From Arenibacter certesii DSM 19833 (GTDB lineage: Bacteria > Bacteroidota > Bacteroidia > Flavobacteriales > Flavobacteriaceae), in assembly GCF_000429545.1 (NCBI RefSeq), contig NZ_AUCB01000027.1, positions 1-64,000 of the forward strand: a DNA stretch of 64,000 nt, in the 5' to 3' direction. Position numbers and translations under genes: made by a program. Under the pieces are notes generated by a model. That model had not been told where the DNA came from. It saw only the letters and a list, made by a program, of their open reading frames with translations, and did no database searches. Positions 55,461 through 63,925 of the stretch are shown here, in pieces (position 1 is the first letter of the stretch; each line of letters opens with the position of its first letter).

Positions 55461-55590
55461 TATGAAATGAGCATGAACGAAAACTTGTCGCATATTCGAA
55501 TGAAGAAATGCGAACCTGACTGTCGTCAGGCAAGTTTACACCCGCCTGAACGAGGTAGTCGGGCAGGTATGACTGTTAAAAAACAATAAA
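55461..55590 (+). repeat. Dispersed leader repeat, copy B, with a 40-codon frame
   Basis: The 5' block (55461-55491) and 3' block (55558-55590) match copy A, differing at two bases in the 5' block and two in the 3' block. The centre contains the inverted repeat CCTGAC-tgtc-GTCAGG. A frame from 55467 to 55589 encodes 40 residues (MSMNENLSHIRMKKCEPDCR, then QASLHPPERG, SRAGMTVKKQ). Copies A and C do not keep this frame, so it is not supported as a gene. The block ends 9 nt before the next start codon. Confidence 0.75.
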
Positions 55591-55599
55591 CATCTCCAA

Positions 55600-57516
55600 A
55601 TGAAAAATACCATTTCCCATAGGGTTGCCGATTTTTTAAAAAACTTTCCCCCATTTAATCTGTTGAACAAATCCGATCTTCTAACGTTGTCTGAACAGAT
55701 CACCATAATTTACAAAGAAAAAGGCAACCCGGTTTTTTTGGAGAACGACAGTCCACACGGTCATTTTTATGTCGTCTACAAAGGAGCCATCGCCCTAAAA
55801 AAAAGTAATGAAAAGAGCATGATGGACCTGTGTGACGAAGGGGATATATTTGGTCTTAGACCGCTTATGGCATCGGAGAATTACAAAATGGAAGCCAAGG
55901 CACAGGAAGAAAGTATTTTATATGCGATTCCCATAGATATTTTTAAACCTTACGCCCAACAGAATAATGAAGTAGGTGATTATTTGATAGCCAGTTTTGC
56001 ATCAAATACCAGGAATCCATATTCTATTAACCACCGCGGAAAATTATACGAAGAGGTATTGGAGCCCGTGGCCCCTCATACGCCATTAATGGACCTACAA
56101 TCGGTTCAGTATTCCAAAAAACTGATAACTTGTACTGAGGATACCCCGGTAAAGAAAGTCGCAGAAAAAATGACAGAAAATAAGGTTGGGGCCATGCTAA
56201 TCTTAAGAAATAAACTGCCAATAGGGATAATAACGGACAGGGACTTACGCAATAATATTGTTACCGGGAAATACCCCATAACCATAGAAGCATCCAAGAT
56301 TATGGTCTCTCCCGTTACCACGTTTAAAAAAAACATCACTATTACACAAGCACAGATGGCCATGATGAAGAGTAATATTAGTCATCTGTGTATTACCAAG
56401 GACGGCACATCTGACACCAAAGCGATTGGGATTTTGTCTAAACACGATATTATGGTCGCTATGGGAAATAACCCGGCGGTCTTGATCAAAGCCATAACGA
56501 GGGCCAAGAAAATAAAAAATATTAAACGGATACGAAAAAGTATAGATCATCTGTTGACCGGGTATTTGGAACAGAATATACCCATGACGCTCACTTCCAA
56601 GATTATTACCGAATTGAACGATGCTTGTATCAAGCGAATTATAGCAATTTCTTTGAAAGAAATGCCGAGTAAACCTCCTGTAAAATTCACATGGCTCTCT
56701 TTGGGAAGTCAAGGTAGAAGTGAACAGTTACTGCAGACCGATCAAGATAATGCCATATTATTTGAAAATGTTCCCGAAGAGGAACTTGAAGAAACAACCG
56801 ATTATTTCCTAAAACTGGCAAAGATCATTAACAAAGGTTTGTTTGATATTGGCTACGAATATTGTCCTGCAGAGATGATGGCTTCCAATCCAAATTGGTG
56901 CCATAGCTTGGATGAATGGAAAACTAAAGTTTCTGAATGGATTACTAATCCGGGCGCAGATGAAGTGTTGTTATCTTCCATATTTTTTGATTACAATGTT
57001 ACCTATGGTGATGTGGGCTTGGCCGATAAATTATCTGATCATATATTTGAAACTACACAAAACTACCCCATTTTCTATTTGCATTTGGCCAGTGGGGCCC
57101 TTCAGAATCCGTCTCCTACAGGTTTCTTTAGGCAGATGTTACTGGAGGCAGATGGAGAGCATAAAGATACATTCGATTTAAAACGCAGAGCATTAATGCC
57201 CCTTACCGATGCAGCAAGAGTACTTATTCTGTCCCATTCCGTTAAATTTGTAAACAATACTTTTGAACGTTTCGAAAAATTAGCCGAATTGGAACCTAAT
57301 AATGAGGAAACCTTTTTAGCCTGCTCTTACGCCACTAAGGCCCTACTAAAATTTAGGACCAAACAAGGCTTAATGCACAACGATTCTGGTAGATATATTG
57401 CAATTGAACAGCTCTCCAAGGAGGAGCGTATAAAGCTTAAGCGGACATTTAAGACGATCAAGGATATCCAGGAATTGATCAGTGTAAGATTCAAGGTTTC
57501 AAATTTAATGAGATGA
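55600..57516 (+). CDS. cNMP-binding, CBS-pair and DUF294 nucleotidyltransferase protein
   Basis: Cytoplasmic signalling protein of 638 residues. A cyclic-nucleotide-binding fold covers about 10-140 (HGHFYVVYKGAIALKK). A pair of CBS domains follows at about 170-295 (MTENKVGAMLIL, GIITDRDLR, then SHLCITKDGT). A DUF294 nucleotidyltransferase domain (about 330-480) has the motif GSQGRSEQ (369-376) and two acidic residues D381 and D383, as in GlnD-type enzymes. DUF294_C runs to the end. There is no DNA-binding domain. Its ATG follows the leader repeat B, and its last codons overlap the exonuclease gene (ATGA), so the two are coupled. The ligand and target are unknown. Confidence 0.92.
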   Translation: MKNTISHRVADFLKNFPPFNLLNKSDLLTLSEQITIIYKEKGNPVFLENDSPHGHFYVVYKGAIALKKSNEKSMMDLCDEGDIFGLRPLMASENYKMEAKAQEESILYAIPIDIFKPYAQQNNEVGDYLIASFASNTRNPYSINHRGKLYEEVLEPVAPHTPLMDLQSVQYSKKLITCTEDTPVKKVAEKMTENKVGAMLILRNKLPIGIITDRDLRNNIVTGKYPITIEASKIMVSPVTTFKKNITITQAQMAMMKSNISHLCITKDGTSDTKAIGILSKHDIMVAMGNNPAVLIKAITRAKKIKNIKRIRKSIDHLLTGYLEQNIPMTLTSKIITELNDACIKRIIAISLKEMPSKPPVKFTWLSLGSQGRSEQLLQTDQDNAILFENVPEEELEETTDYFLKLAKIINKGLFDIGYEYCPAEMMASNPNWCHSLDEWKTKVSEWITNPGADEVLLSSIFFDYNVTYGDVGLADKLSDHIFETTQNYPIFYLHLASGALQNPSPTGFFRQMLLEADGEHKDTFDLKRRALMPLTDAARVLILSHSVKFVNNTFERFEKLAELEPNNEETFLACSYATKALLKFRTKQGLMHNDSGRYIAIEQLSKEERIKLKRTFKTIKDIQELISVRFKVSNLMR

Positions 57517-58178
57517 TAAATATCTTTAGGAGAAAACCCGTGCAATATCCTAAGTTTTGGGAAGATTATGCACAAAGTTTTGAGCAAAAGTTGCCCACAG
57601 ACCTCAACGAAATCCGTTTTGTAGTGTTGGACACGGAAACGACTGGATTTGATTATATACATGATAGAATACTATCTATTGGGGCACTCACCTTACAAAA
57701 CAAAATGATTGAGGTCTCGCGAAACTTAGAACTTTATTTAGAGCAGGATCATCATAATGCCGATAGCATTAAAATTCATGGTATCTTAAAAAGTGAGGCA
57801 ATATACCGAATAAGTGAGGAAGACGCGCTGCAACAACTATTAGCGTATTTGCAAAATGCCGTGATTATAGCTCACCATGCTGTATTTGACCTAAATATGA
57901 TTAATAAAGCCTTGGAAAGAAACGGACTTCCCAAGTTAAAAAATCCGGCAATAGACACTTCCAATTTGTACAAACACACCCTTTTAACCACTAATCTGGT
58001 TAAGAAAAAGGACCATTATTCGCTGGATGAACTAGCTGATAAATTTGATATATCAAAAAAAGATAGGCATACCGCTATGGGGGATGCCTATATTACTGCT
58101 ATAGCCTTTTTGAAAATAAAATCCCGTCTGAAAGAAAAGGATTCCTTAAAACTAAAAGATCTTTTAAAAATGGGCTAA
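57513..58178 (+). CDS. DnaQ-like 3'-5' exonuclease
   Basis: Exonuclease of 221 residues of the DEDDh class. ExoI is FVVLDTETTGFD (D40, E42), ExoII HHAVFDLNMINKAL (Asp in FD) and ExoIII RHTAMGDAYITA (His and Asp). About 30 N-terminal residues precede the domain. It is a free exonuclease like the proofreading epsilon subunit but is coupled to a cNMP/CBS/DUF294 gene. This pairing recurs in bacteria and points to a shared process, not replication proofreading. The gene order suggests nucleotide or RNA turnover under a cNMP or adenosine-nucleotide signal; that is inference. Confidence 0.9.
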   Translation: MINIFRRKPVQYPKFWEDYAQSFEQKLPTDLNEIRFVVLDTETTGFDYIHDRILSIGALTLQNKMIEVSRNLELYLEQDHHNADSIKIHGILKSEAIYRISEEDALQQLLAYLQNAVIIAHHAVFDLNMINKALERNGLPKLKNPAIDTSNLYKHTLLTTNLVKKKDHYSLDELADKFDISKKDRHTAMGDAYITAIAFLKIKSRLKEKDSLKLKDLLKMG

Positions 58179-58182
58179 TATC

Positions 58183-59142
58183 TTATTTTTGAGAATCGGT
58201 TAAATAGTGGACCACATTGGTCTCTATTCGCTCCTGAATATTGGAAATATCACCTTTTATAAACTTCTCTCCTGTAATATTTTCATATAATTCAATATAC
58301 CTTTCGGATACGGTTTGGATATACTCATCGGTCATCTCGGGAACTACTTGCCCTTCCAGACCTTGAAAATTATTACTGATTAACCATTGCCTTACAAACT
58401 CTTTGGACAATTGCTTCTGCATTTCTCCTTTATCCTGTCTTTCCTGATAGCCATCTGCATAGAAATAACGTGAAGAATCTGGAGTATGAATTTCATCTAT
58501 TAAAACAATCTCTCCCGTTTTTGTCTTTCCAAATTCATACTTGGTATCCACAAGAATAAGCCCTCTTTTAGCCGCTATTTCAGTTCCTCTTTGAAAAAGT
58601 GCCCTAGTGTATTTTTCCAAGATTACATAATCTTCTTCACTAACAATCCCCCGCTCAAGAATAGCTTCTCTAGAAATATCCTCATCATGGTCTCCCATTT
58701 CCGCTTTGGTGGCAGGAGTAAGAATAGGGGTCGGGAACTTATCGTTCTCTTCCATCCCGTTAGGCATGGCAACACCACATAATTCGCGTTTCCCAAGTTT
58801 ATATTCCCTTGCTGCATGTCCGGATAAGTATCCTCGGATAACCATTTCTACCTTAAAAGGTTCGCAGGCATGACCTACGGCAACATTGGGGTCTGGAGTT
58901 GCCAATAACCAATTAGGCACAATATCTGCAGTATCGGCCATCATTTTAGTGGCAATTTGGTTAAGGATCTGCCCCTTATACGGTATACCTTTCGGCATCA
59001 CTACATCAAAGGCAGAAAGCCTGTCCGTAGCTACCATTACCAATAAATTATTTTCCAAGGTATACACCTCTCTTACTTTTCCCTTATAAACCTCTTTCTG
59101 ACCCGGGAAATTAAAATTCGTATCTATTATTGTGCTGCTCAT
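58183..59142 (-). CDS. purC: Phosphoribosylaminoimidazole-succinocarboxamide synthase (SAICAR synthetase)
   Basis: Purine biosynthesis enzyme of 319 residues that condenses CAIR with aspartate, using ATP. The N-terminal [27 protein letters not shown] pattern, the motif [19 protein letters not shown], the catalytic-region GRELCGV-like and the segment [28 protein letters not shown] are all present. The length fits the long PurC form of Bacteroidetes and yeast type. The start is ATG at 59142; the codon before it is TTG and would only add one residue. It is 9 bp after phoH ends and is transcribed with it. Confidence 0.95.
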   Translation of the reverse strand: MSSTIIDTNFNFPGQKEVYKGKVREVYTLENNLLVMVATDRLSAFDVVMPKGIPYKGQILNQIATKMMADTADIVPNWLLATPDPNVAVGHACEPFKVEMVIRGYLSGHAAREYKLGKRELCGVAMPNGMEENDKFPTPILTPATKAEMGDHDEDISREAILERGIVSEEDYVILEKYTRALFQRGTEIAAKRGLILVDTKYEFGKTKTGEIVLIDEIHTPDSSRYFYADGYQERQDKGEMQKQLSKEFVRQWLISNNFQGLEGQVVPEMTDEYIQTVSERYIELYENITGEKFIKGDISNIQERIETNVVHYLTDSQK

Positions 59143-59151
59143 CAAAAAAAA

Positions 59152-60105
59152 TCAATTATTATGCTCAATACCTTTATAGGCTTCTATTACTTTTTTTACC
59201 AATTTATGTCTTATCACGTCCTTTTCGTCTAGATATATAATTTCGATACCTTCTATATTCTGTAATACCAACAAGGCTTCTTTAAGTCCGGAAACAAAAC
59301 GTCTTGGCAAATCTATTTGCCCGGGATCCCCATTGATCAGAAATTTAGCGTTCTTACCCATTCTGGTAAGGAACATTTTCATTTGGGCATGGGTCGTATT
59401 TTGCGCCTCATCCAGGATTACAAAGGCATTATCCAAGGTTCTACCACGCATAAATGCCATAGGTGCTATCTGTATGGTCCCATTCTCTATATAATGGGCC
59501 AATTTTTCAGGGGCAATCATATCCCTAAGGGCATCATACAATGGCTGCATATAGGGGTCTAATTTTTCTTTAAGATCTCCGGGAAGAAAACCTAAATTTT
59601 CCCCTGCCTCTACTGCGGGCCTAGTTAGAATAATACGTTTAACCTGTTTTTCCTTAAGTGCTTTCACTGCCAGGGCAACGCCGGTATAGGTTTTACCAGT
59701 CCCAGCAGGACCTACGGCAAAAACCATATCGTTTTTAGTTGCAGCATCTACCAGTTTTCGTTGATTGGAAGTTACTGCGCGAATGAGTCGGCCATTAGTA
59801 CCATGTACCAATACTTCTCCACTAGCCTGCGAAGCCTCTACCTCTTCTTTACCATTAACGGTAAGTAAATGCTCTATACTATTAACATCCAGCTTATTGT
59901 ATTTGGCATAATGTGAAGTTAGCATATCAAATCTACGATCAAACTCGTCCAGCTGTTTTTCATCACCGTAAACTTTTATTTTATTGCCACGCGCAACGAT
60001 TTTCAGCTTTGGGAAATGCTTTTTCAACAAATCAATGTTCTCATTGTTCTGTCCAAAAAACTCTCTTGGGCCAATGTCTGTAAGTTCAATTATTAGTTCG
60101 TTCAA
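59152..60105 (-). CDS. phoH: PhoH family P-loop ATPase
   Basis: Cytoplasmic ATPase of 317 residues. An N-terminal KH-like segment (about 15-75) is followed by the PhoH domain. Walker A is GPAGTGKT (132-139), the motif ILTRPAVEAGENLGFLPGDL follows it, and Walker B is FVILDEAQNTTHAQMKMFL. Members share the domain of the phosphate-starvation protein PhoH and are linked to RNA handling and ribosome maturation with YbeZ-type neighbours. Here it precedes purC. A divergent promoter region of 135 bp separates it from the SAM hydrolase gene. Confidence 0.93.
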   Translation of the reverse strand: MNELIIELTDIGPREFFGQNNENIDLLKKHFPKLKIVARGNKIKVYGDEKQLDEFDRRFDMLTSHYAKYNKLDVNSIEHLLTVNGKEEVEASQASGEVLVHGTNGRLIRAVTSNQRKLVDAATKNDMVFAVGPAGTGKTYTGVALAVKALKEKQVKRIILTRPAVEAGENLGFLPGDLKEKLDPYMQPLYDALRDMIAPEKLAHYIENGTIQIAPMAFMRGRTLDNAFVILDEAQNTTHAQMKMFLTRMGKNAKFLINGDPGQIDLPRRFVSGLKEALLVLQNIEGIEIIYLDEKDVIRHKLVKKVIEAYKGIEHNN

Positions 60106-60146
60106 AAATTAGGTATATTAGAAAGGTTTAGAAAAAAATATAATAT

Positions 60147-60176
60147 TTTGGTTCGATAATTTTTTGTGTAATTTTG
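60147..60176 (+). promoter_or_regulatory. Bacteroidetes-type promoter of the SAM-hydrolase gene
   Basis: TTTG (60147-60150) and TAATTTTG (60169-60176) are 18 bp apart, close to the -33/-7 consensus of Bacteroidetes promoters. There is no copy of the Usp-type operator, unlike the stress genes. Confidence 0.5.
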
Positions 60177-60240
60177 TCTAACAAAATCAAAATTAAGTAA
60201 AAAACTACTTACCAAACCAAAAACATATCAACAGTCCTCT

Positions 60241-61071
60241 ATGCCTATAATTACATTAACTACTGATTTTGGATATAAAGATCATTTTGTAGGCGCCATT
60301 AAGGGAACTATTTACAAGGAATTGGGTGATCCAAAAATTGTTGATATATCCCATTCCATAGCCCCTTTCAATATTCAGGAGTGTGCTTACATCCTTAAAA
60401 ATTCGTATAAGAATTTTCCTGATGGAAGTATTCATATTGTAGGAGTAGATTCTGAACTTTCACCTGAAAATCAACATATTGCGGTCTTTGCGGACAACCA
60501 CTATTTTATAATGGCCAATAATGGCGTAATAGGTTTAATAACTTCCGAAATAGTTCCAGAAAAAGTTGTGGAAATTCAATTACCTAATTCGGTAGATGGC
60601 GCGTTTCCAGTTTTGGACGTTTTTGTTAAGGTTGCCTGTCACATTGCTAGGGGTGGAAAGCTAGAGGTTATAGGGAGAGACTTTAAGGCATTAAAAGACC
60701 TTAGAAACGTTAAACCAAGGTTATCGGATGATGGTGCTACGCTCTATGGAAGTGTTATCTATATAGATAATTATGGCAATATTGTTACCAATATAGAACA
60801 AAGTGACTTTTTATTGCACGGAAAGGGAAAGAAATTTCAGCTTTTGGTACGCAACAAAGTAATTAAACAAATACACCGAAAATATGGTGAAATTGTGGAT
60901 TATGAACAAGATAAGGAAAAGCGGAAAACCCCTGGAGATCTTCTCGCCTTATTTAATACTGCCGGTTATCTGGAAATTGCGATTTATAAGAGTGATCTAA
61001 ATACGGTTGGTGGGGCTTCTACCCTATTGGGACTAGATTACAGGGATACCATAGTTATTAACTTCGAATAA
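60241..61071 (+). CDS. SAM hydroxide adenosyltransferase (DUF62 family)
   Basis: Enzyme of 276 residues predicted to split S-adenosylmethionine to adenosine and methionine using water, as characterised DUF62 members do (relatives use fluoride or chloride). The opening ITLTTDFGYKDHFVGAIKGT holds the conserved Asp that binds the adenosine ribose. Further motifs are IVDISHSIAPFNIQECAYIL, ADNHYFIMANNGVIG, and later IYIDNYGNIVTNI. The fluorinase-specific loop is absent, so it is a hydrolase, not a halogenase. It is 12 bp upstream of the ABM gene and divergent from phoH. Confidence 0.9.
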   Translation: MPIITLTTDFGYKDHFVGAIKGTIYKELGDPKIVDISHSIAPFNIQECAYILKNSYKNFPDGSIHIVGVDSELSPENQHIAVFADNHYFIMANNGVIGLITSEIVPEKVVEIQLPNSVDGAFPVLDVFVKVACHIARGGKLEVIGRDFKALKDLRNVKPRLSDDGATLYGSVIYIDNYGNIVTNIEQSDFLLHGKGKKFQLLVRNKVIKQIHRKYGEIVDYEQDKEKRKTPGDLLALFNTAGYLEIAIYKSDLNTVGGASTLLGLDYRDTIVINFE

Positions 61072-61083
61072 GCGTCCTGTCCT

Positions 61084-61368
61084 ATGATAGTAAGAATAGT
61101 TAAATTAACCTTTGAATCAGAAAACATCGCAAGTTTTAAATCCATCTTCGAAGCGCACAAAAAAGCCATCCGAAACGTGGAGGGCTGTACATTCCTAGAG
61201 TTGCTTCAGGATGTAAATGACGAACGTATATTTTTCACCCATAGTTATTGGAACAGCATCGCCGATCTGGAAAATTATAGGAAGTCCGACTATTTTGTTC
61301 AAGTATGGAAGGCCACCAAATTGCTTTTTGCGGAAAAACCGGAAGCTTGGTCTTTGCAGAAAAGTTAA
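61084..61368 (+). CDS. Antibiotic-biosynthesis-monooxygenase (ABM)-like small protein
   Basis: Dimeric alpha+beta barrel type protein of 94 residues. The pattern VRIVKLTFESENIASFKSIF, then HKKAIRNVEGCTFLELLQD and FFTHSYWNSIADLENYRKSD matches ABM-domain proteins, some of which are cofactor-free quinol monooxygenases. The conserved HSYW and final aromatic residues are present. It lies between the SAM hydrolase and gldF, 12 and 18 bp away. This position is probably conserved in gliding flavobacteria (inference), but a link to gliding is not shown. Confidence 0.82.
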   Translation: MIVRIVKLTFESENIASFKSIFEAHKKAIRNVEGCTFLELLQDVNDERIFFTHSYWNSIADLENYRKSDYFVQVWKATKLLFAEKPEAWSLQKS

Positions 61369-61386
61369 AAACACGAATCAAAACAA

Positions 61387-62118
61387 ATGATCGCTATTTT
61401 CAAAAAAGAAATCCAATCGTTCTTTACCTCTCCTATAGGCTATTTGGTTATTGGACTATTCTTAGTTCTCAATGGACTATTCTTATGGGTCTTTAAAGGA
61501 CCTTTCAATATATTTGAGTATGGATTTGCCGATATGGGCCAGTTTTTTCTCCTTGCCCCGTGGGTGTTTTTATTTCTAATACCCGCTATTACCATGAAGA
61601 GTTTTTCCGAAGAGAAAAAGATGGGGACCTTAGAACTTCTTTTTATAAAACCAATTTCCCTTAGGGATTTGGTTTTAGGGAAATTCCTGGGGACTTTTAT
61701 CCTCGCTTTAATCTCCGTATTGCCCACCTTACTCTATGTCTATACCATATGGGAATTGGGTACTACAGTTGGTAATCTGGACATGGGAATGATAATAGGA
61801 TCCTATTTTGGCCTTTTGTTCCTTATTGCGGGATATACAGCTATAGGGTTGTTTGCCTCTAGCCTATCTGAAAATCAAATTGTGGCGTTTATCCTGTCTA
61901 TGGTTATCAGTTTTCTACTATTTTACGGATTTGATGCAATTGCCACACTCATTCCGTCTGGCGATATGCACTTGATAGTAAAAAAGTTGGGGATGAAAGC
62001 CCATTTTGATAGTATTGCCCGAGGGGTTATAGACACTAGGGATATCGTCTATTTTATTGGGATTTGTGCATTTTTCCTATTCCTGACCATTAATCAGCTT
62101 AAAAATCAAAAGAGATAA
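61387..62118 (+). CDS. gldF: Gliding-motility ABC transporter permease GldF
   Basis: Inner-membrane permease of 243 residues required for gliding in Flavobacterium johnsoniae-type organisms. The N-terminus AIFKKEIQSFFTSPIGYLVI is characteristic of GldF, followed by six hydrophobic helices. The segment SFSEEKKMGTLELLFIKPIS is the ABC-2 coupling loop. The gene ends one base inside gldG (TAATG). The matching ATPase GldA is not in the window. Together with gldG it indicates a gliding flavobacterium. Confidence 0.95.
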   Translation: MIAIFKKEIQSFFTSPIGYLVIGLFLVLNGLFLWVFKGPFNIFEYGFADMGQFFLLAPWVFLFLIPAITMKSFSEEKKMGTLELLFIKPISLRDLVLGKFLGTFILALISVLPTLLYVYTIWELGTTVGNLDMGMIIGSYFGLLFLIAGYTAIGLFASSLSENQIVAFILSMVISFLLFYGFDAIATLIPSGDMHLIVKKLGMKAHFDSIARGVIDTRDIVYFIGICAFFLFLTINQLKNQKR

Positions 62119-63782
62119 TGAGAAGCAGTTTATTATCCGTATTAAAGGCCCTAGTGGTCCTGATTTTGCTGAATGTAGTAGGAAATATTTTCTATACCCG
62201 AGCAGATCTTACAGAGGACAAAAGATATACTCTTTCTGTTCCTGCTATTAATGCTGTAGCGAAGTTGGGTTCTCCGGTCATGATAGACATCTTATTGGAT
62301 GGGAATCTTCCGCCAGAGTTTTTAAGATTAAAGGACGAAACCCGACAATTGTTAGAAGAATTCGCCGCCAAAAATAAAAGTATACAATTCGCCTTTGTTG
62401 ATCCCTTAAAAGATGCCGCATCCACAGAAGAAGTAATAGCGGAATTACATGGACTGGGCCTCACCCCTACCCACGTAATGGTAGACCAGGGAGGGAAAGT
62501 CTCCCAGGAGATAATATTTCCCTGGGCAATAATAAATTACGATCAAAAATCGGTGAAGGTCCCCTTGTTAAAGAACAAAATAGGAACCACTACCGAAGAC
62601 CGGGTAAACAATTCCGTACAACATTTAGAATATGCCTTTGCCAACGCCTTTGCCCAATTAAACCTTACCGATAAAAAGCGTGTGGCAATTATAAAGGGAA
62701 ATGGACAGTTAGAGGATTTATTCATAGCCGATTTCCTAACAACCATTAGGGACTATTACAATTTAGGAGCCATTACGCTAGACTCTGTTGCCAATAATCC
62801 GCAAAAGGTATTGGATCAGTTAAGGGAATTTGACCTGGCCCTTATTGCAAAACCCACCGAAGCGTTCACGGATGAGGAGAAATTTATCATGGACCAATAC
62901 ATCACTGGAGGAGGAAAGTCGCTCTGGCTAATAGATCAGGTGGCTATGGAGGTAGACAGTCTTTATAATGAGAATGGTACTGCCATGGCCTTCCCACGAC
63001 AGCTAAACCTCAACGATTTTTTCTTTAGGTATGGGGTTAGGCTGAATGCCAATCTAGTTAACGATATGTACTTTACTCAGATTGTATTGGCTACCGGTGA
63101 GGATAACGATTCCCAGTATAACCCGGTTCCCTGGTACTACCACCCTATGGTCTTCTCTAAGAACGATCATCCGATTAATACCAATATAGAAGCGGTTAGA
63201 TTCCAGTTTACAGGCTCTATGGACACCCTTCCCAATGCATATAGTAAAAAGATATTGCTACAAAGCTCGCCACTTTCAAAAATAGAAGGTGTACCTAGGC
63301 AAATCAGCCTCGACATTATCAATACAGCTCCGGACAAGGAATCGTATGCAAACGGCAATAAACCCTTGGCCGTTTTGGTAGAAGGGGAATTTAACTCTAC
63401 TTTCACCAATAGGGTTAAACCCGTTGCCCTAAATGAAGTGTTAGATAAGGGTCCGGCCAATAAGATGATTGTTATAGCAGATGGCGATGTTATTAAGAAC
63501 CAAATTAGGAACGGAAGACCCTTAGAGTTGGGATATGACAAATGGACAAATAACTATTATGGCAACAAAGAATTCCTAATAAATTCCCTTAATTACCTTT
63601 TAGACGATAATGGACTTATAAACATTCGTACAAAGCAAGTTGCGATTCCATTTTTAGATGAGGTGAAAATTGAAGAACAAAAAAACAAATGGCAGTTGAT
63701 AAATATTGGCCTTCCGCTGGTTTTGACACTTATATTTGGGTGGGCAATAAATGCCTTAAGAAGGAAAAAATACAGCCGATAA
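62118..63782 (+). CDS. gldG: Gliding-motility ABC transporter substrate-binding protein GldG
   Basis: Membrane-anchored protein of 554 residues. An N-terminal helix (about 5-25, SVLKALVVLILLNVVGNIFY), a long extracytoplasmic part typical of ABC_transp_aux (RADLTEDKRYTLSVPAINAV; WLIDQVAMEVDSL; MIVIADGDVI) and a C-terminal helix (about 530-548) define GldG. It pairs with GldF and GldA in the gliding ABC complex. It starts in the stop codon of gldF. The region after it leads into dnaN, the gene order gldF-gldG-dnaN seen in flavobacteria. Confidence 0.95.
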   Translation: MRSSLLSVLKALVVLILLNVVGNIFYTRADLTEDKRYTLSVPAINAVAKLGSPVMIDILLDGNLPPEFLRLKDETRQLLEEFAAKNKSIQFAFVDPLKDAASTEEVIAELHGLGLTPTHVMVDQGGKVSQEIIFPWAIINYDQKSVKVPLLKNKIGTTTEDRVNNSVQHLEYAFANAFAQLNLTDKKRVAIIKGNGQLEDLFIADFLTTIRDYYNLGAITLDSVANNPQKVLDQLREFDLALIAKPTEAFTDEEKFIMDQYITGGGKSLWLIDQVAMEVDSLYNENGTAMAFPRQLNLNDFFFRYGVRLNANLVNDMYFTQIVLATGEDNDSQYNPVPWYYHPMVFSKNDHPINTNIEAVRFQFTGSMDTLPNAYSKKILLQSSPLSKIEGVPRQISLDIINTAPDKESYANGNKPLAVLVEGEFNSTFTNRVKPVALNEVLDKGPANKMIVIADGDVIKNQIRNGRPLELGYDKWTNNYYGNKEFLINSLNYLLDDNGLINIRTKQVAIPFLDEVKIEEQKNKWQLINIGLPLVLTLIFGWAINALRRKKYSR

Positions 63783-63821
63783 GTGTTAATAAGTTTGTTT
63801 CCTTAAAAAGGACATTTAAAA

Positions 63822-63829
63822 TATCTTTG
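63822..63829 (+). promoter_or_regulatory. Candidate -7 box upstream of dnaN
   Basis: TATCTTTG fits the TAnnTTTG consensus and lies 97 bp before the dnaN start. A convincing -33 element at the right distance is not seen. Confidence 0.4.
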
Positions 63830-63925
63830 TTTTTGATTGAGATGAAAGGAATCTTGCTGAATATAGCCTAATTAACCTAATGGGAAATTTGAAATTTAGG
63901 TTCCTTAAAAATAAATAAGAGACAC

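Noticed and set aside
55600-57516. The cNMP-binding protein as the Crp/Fnr regulator of the shared operator
   Set aside because: It has CBS and nucleotidyltransferase domains and no helix-turn-helix, so it cannot bind the operator in the Crp manner.
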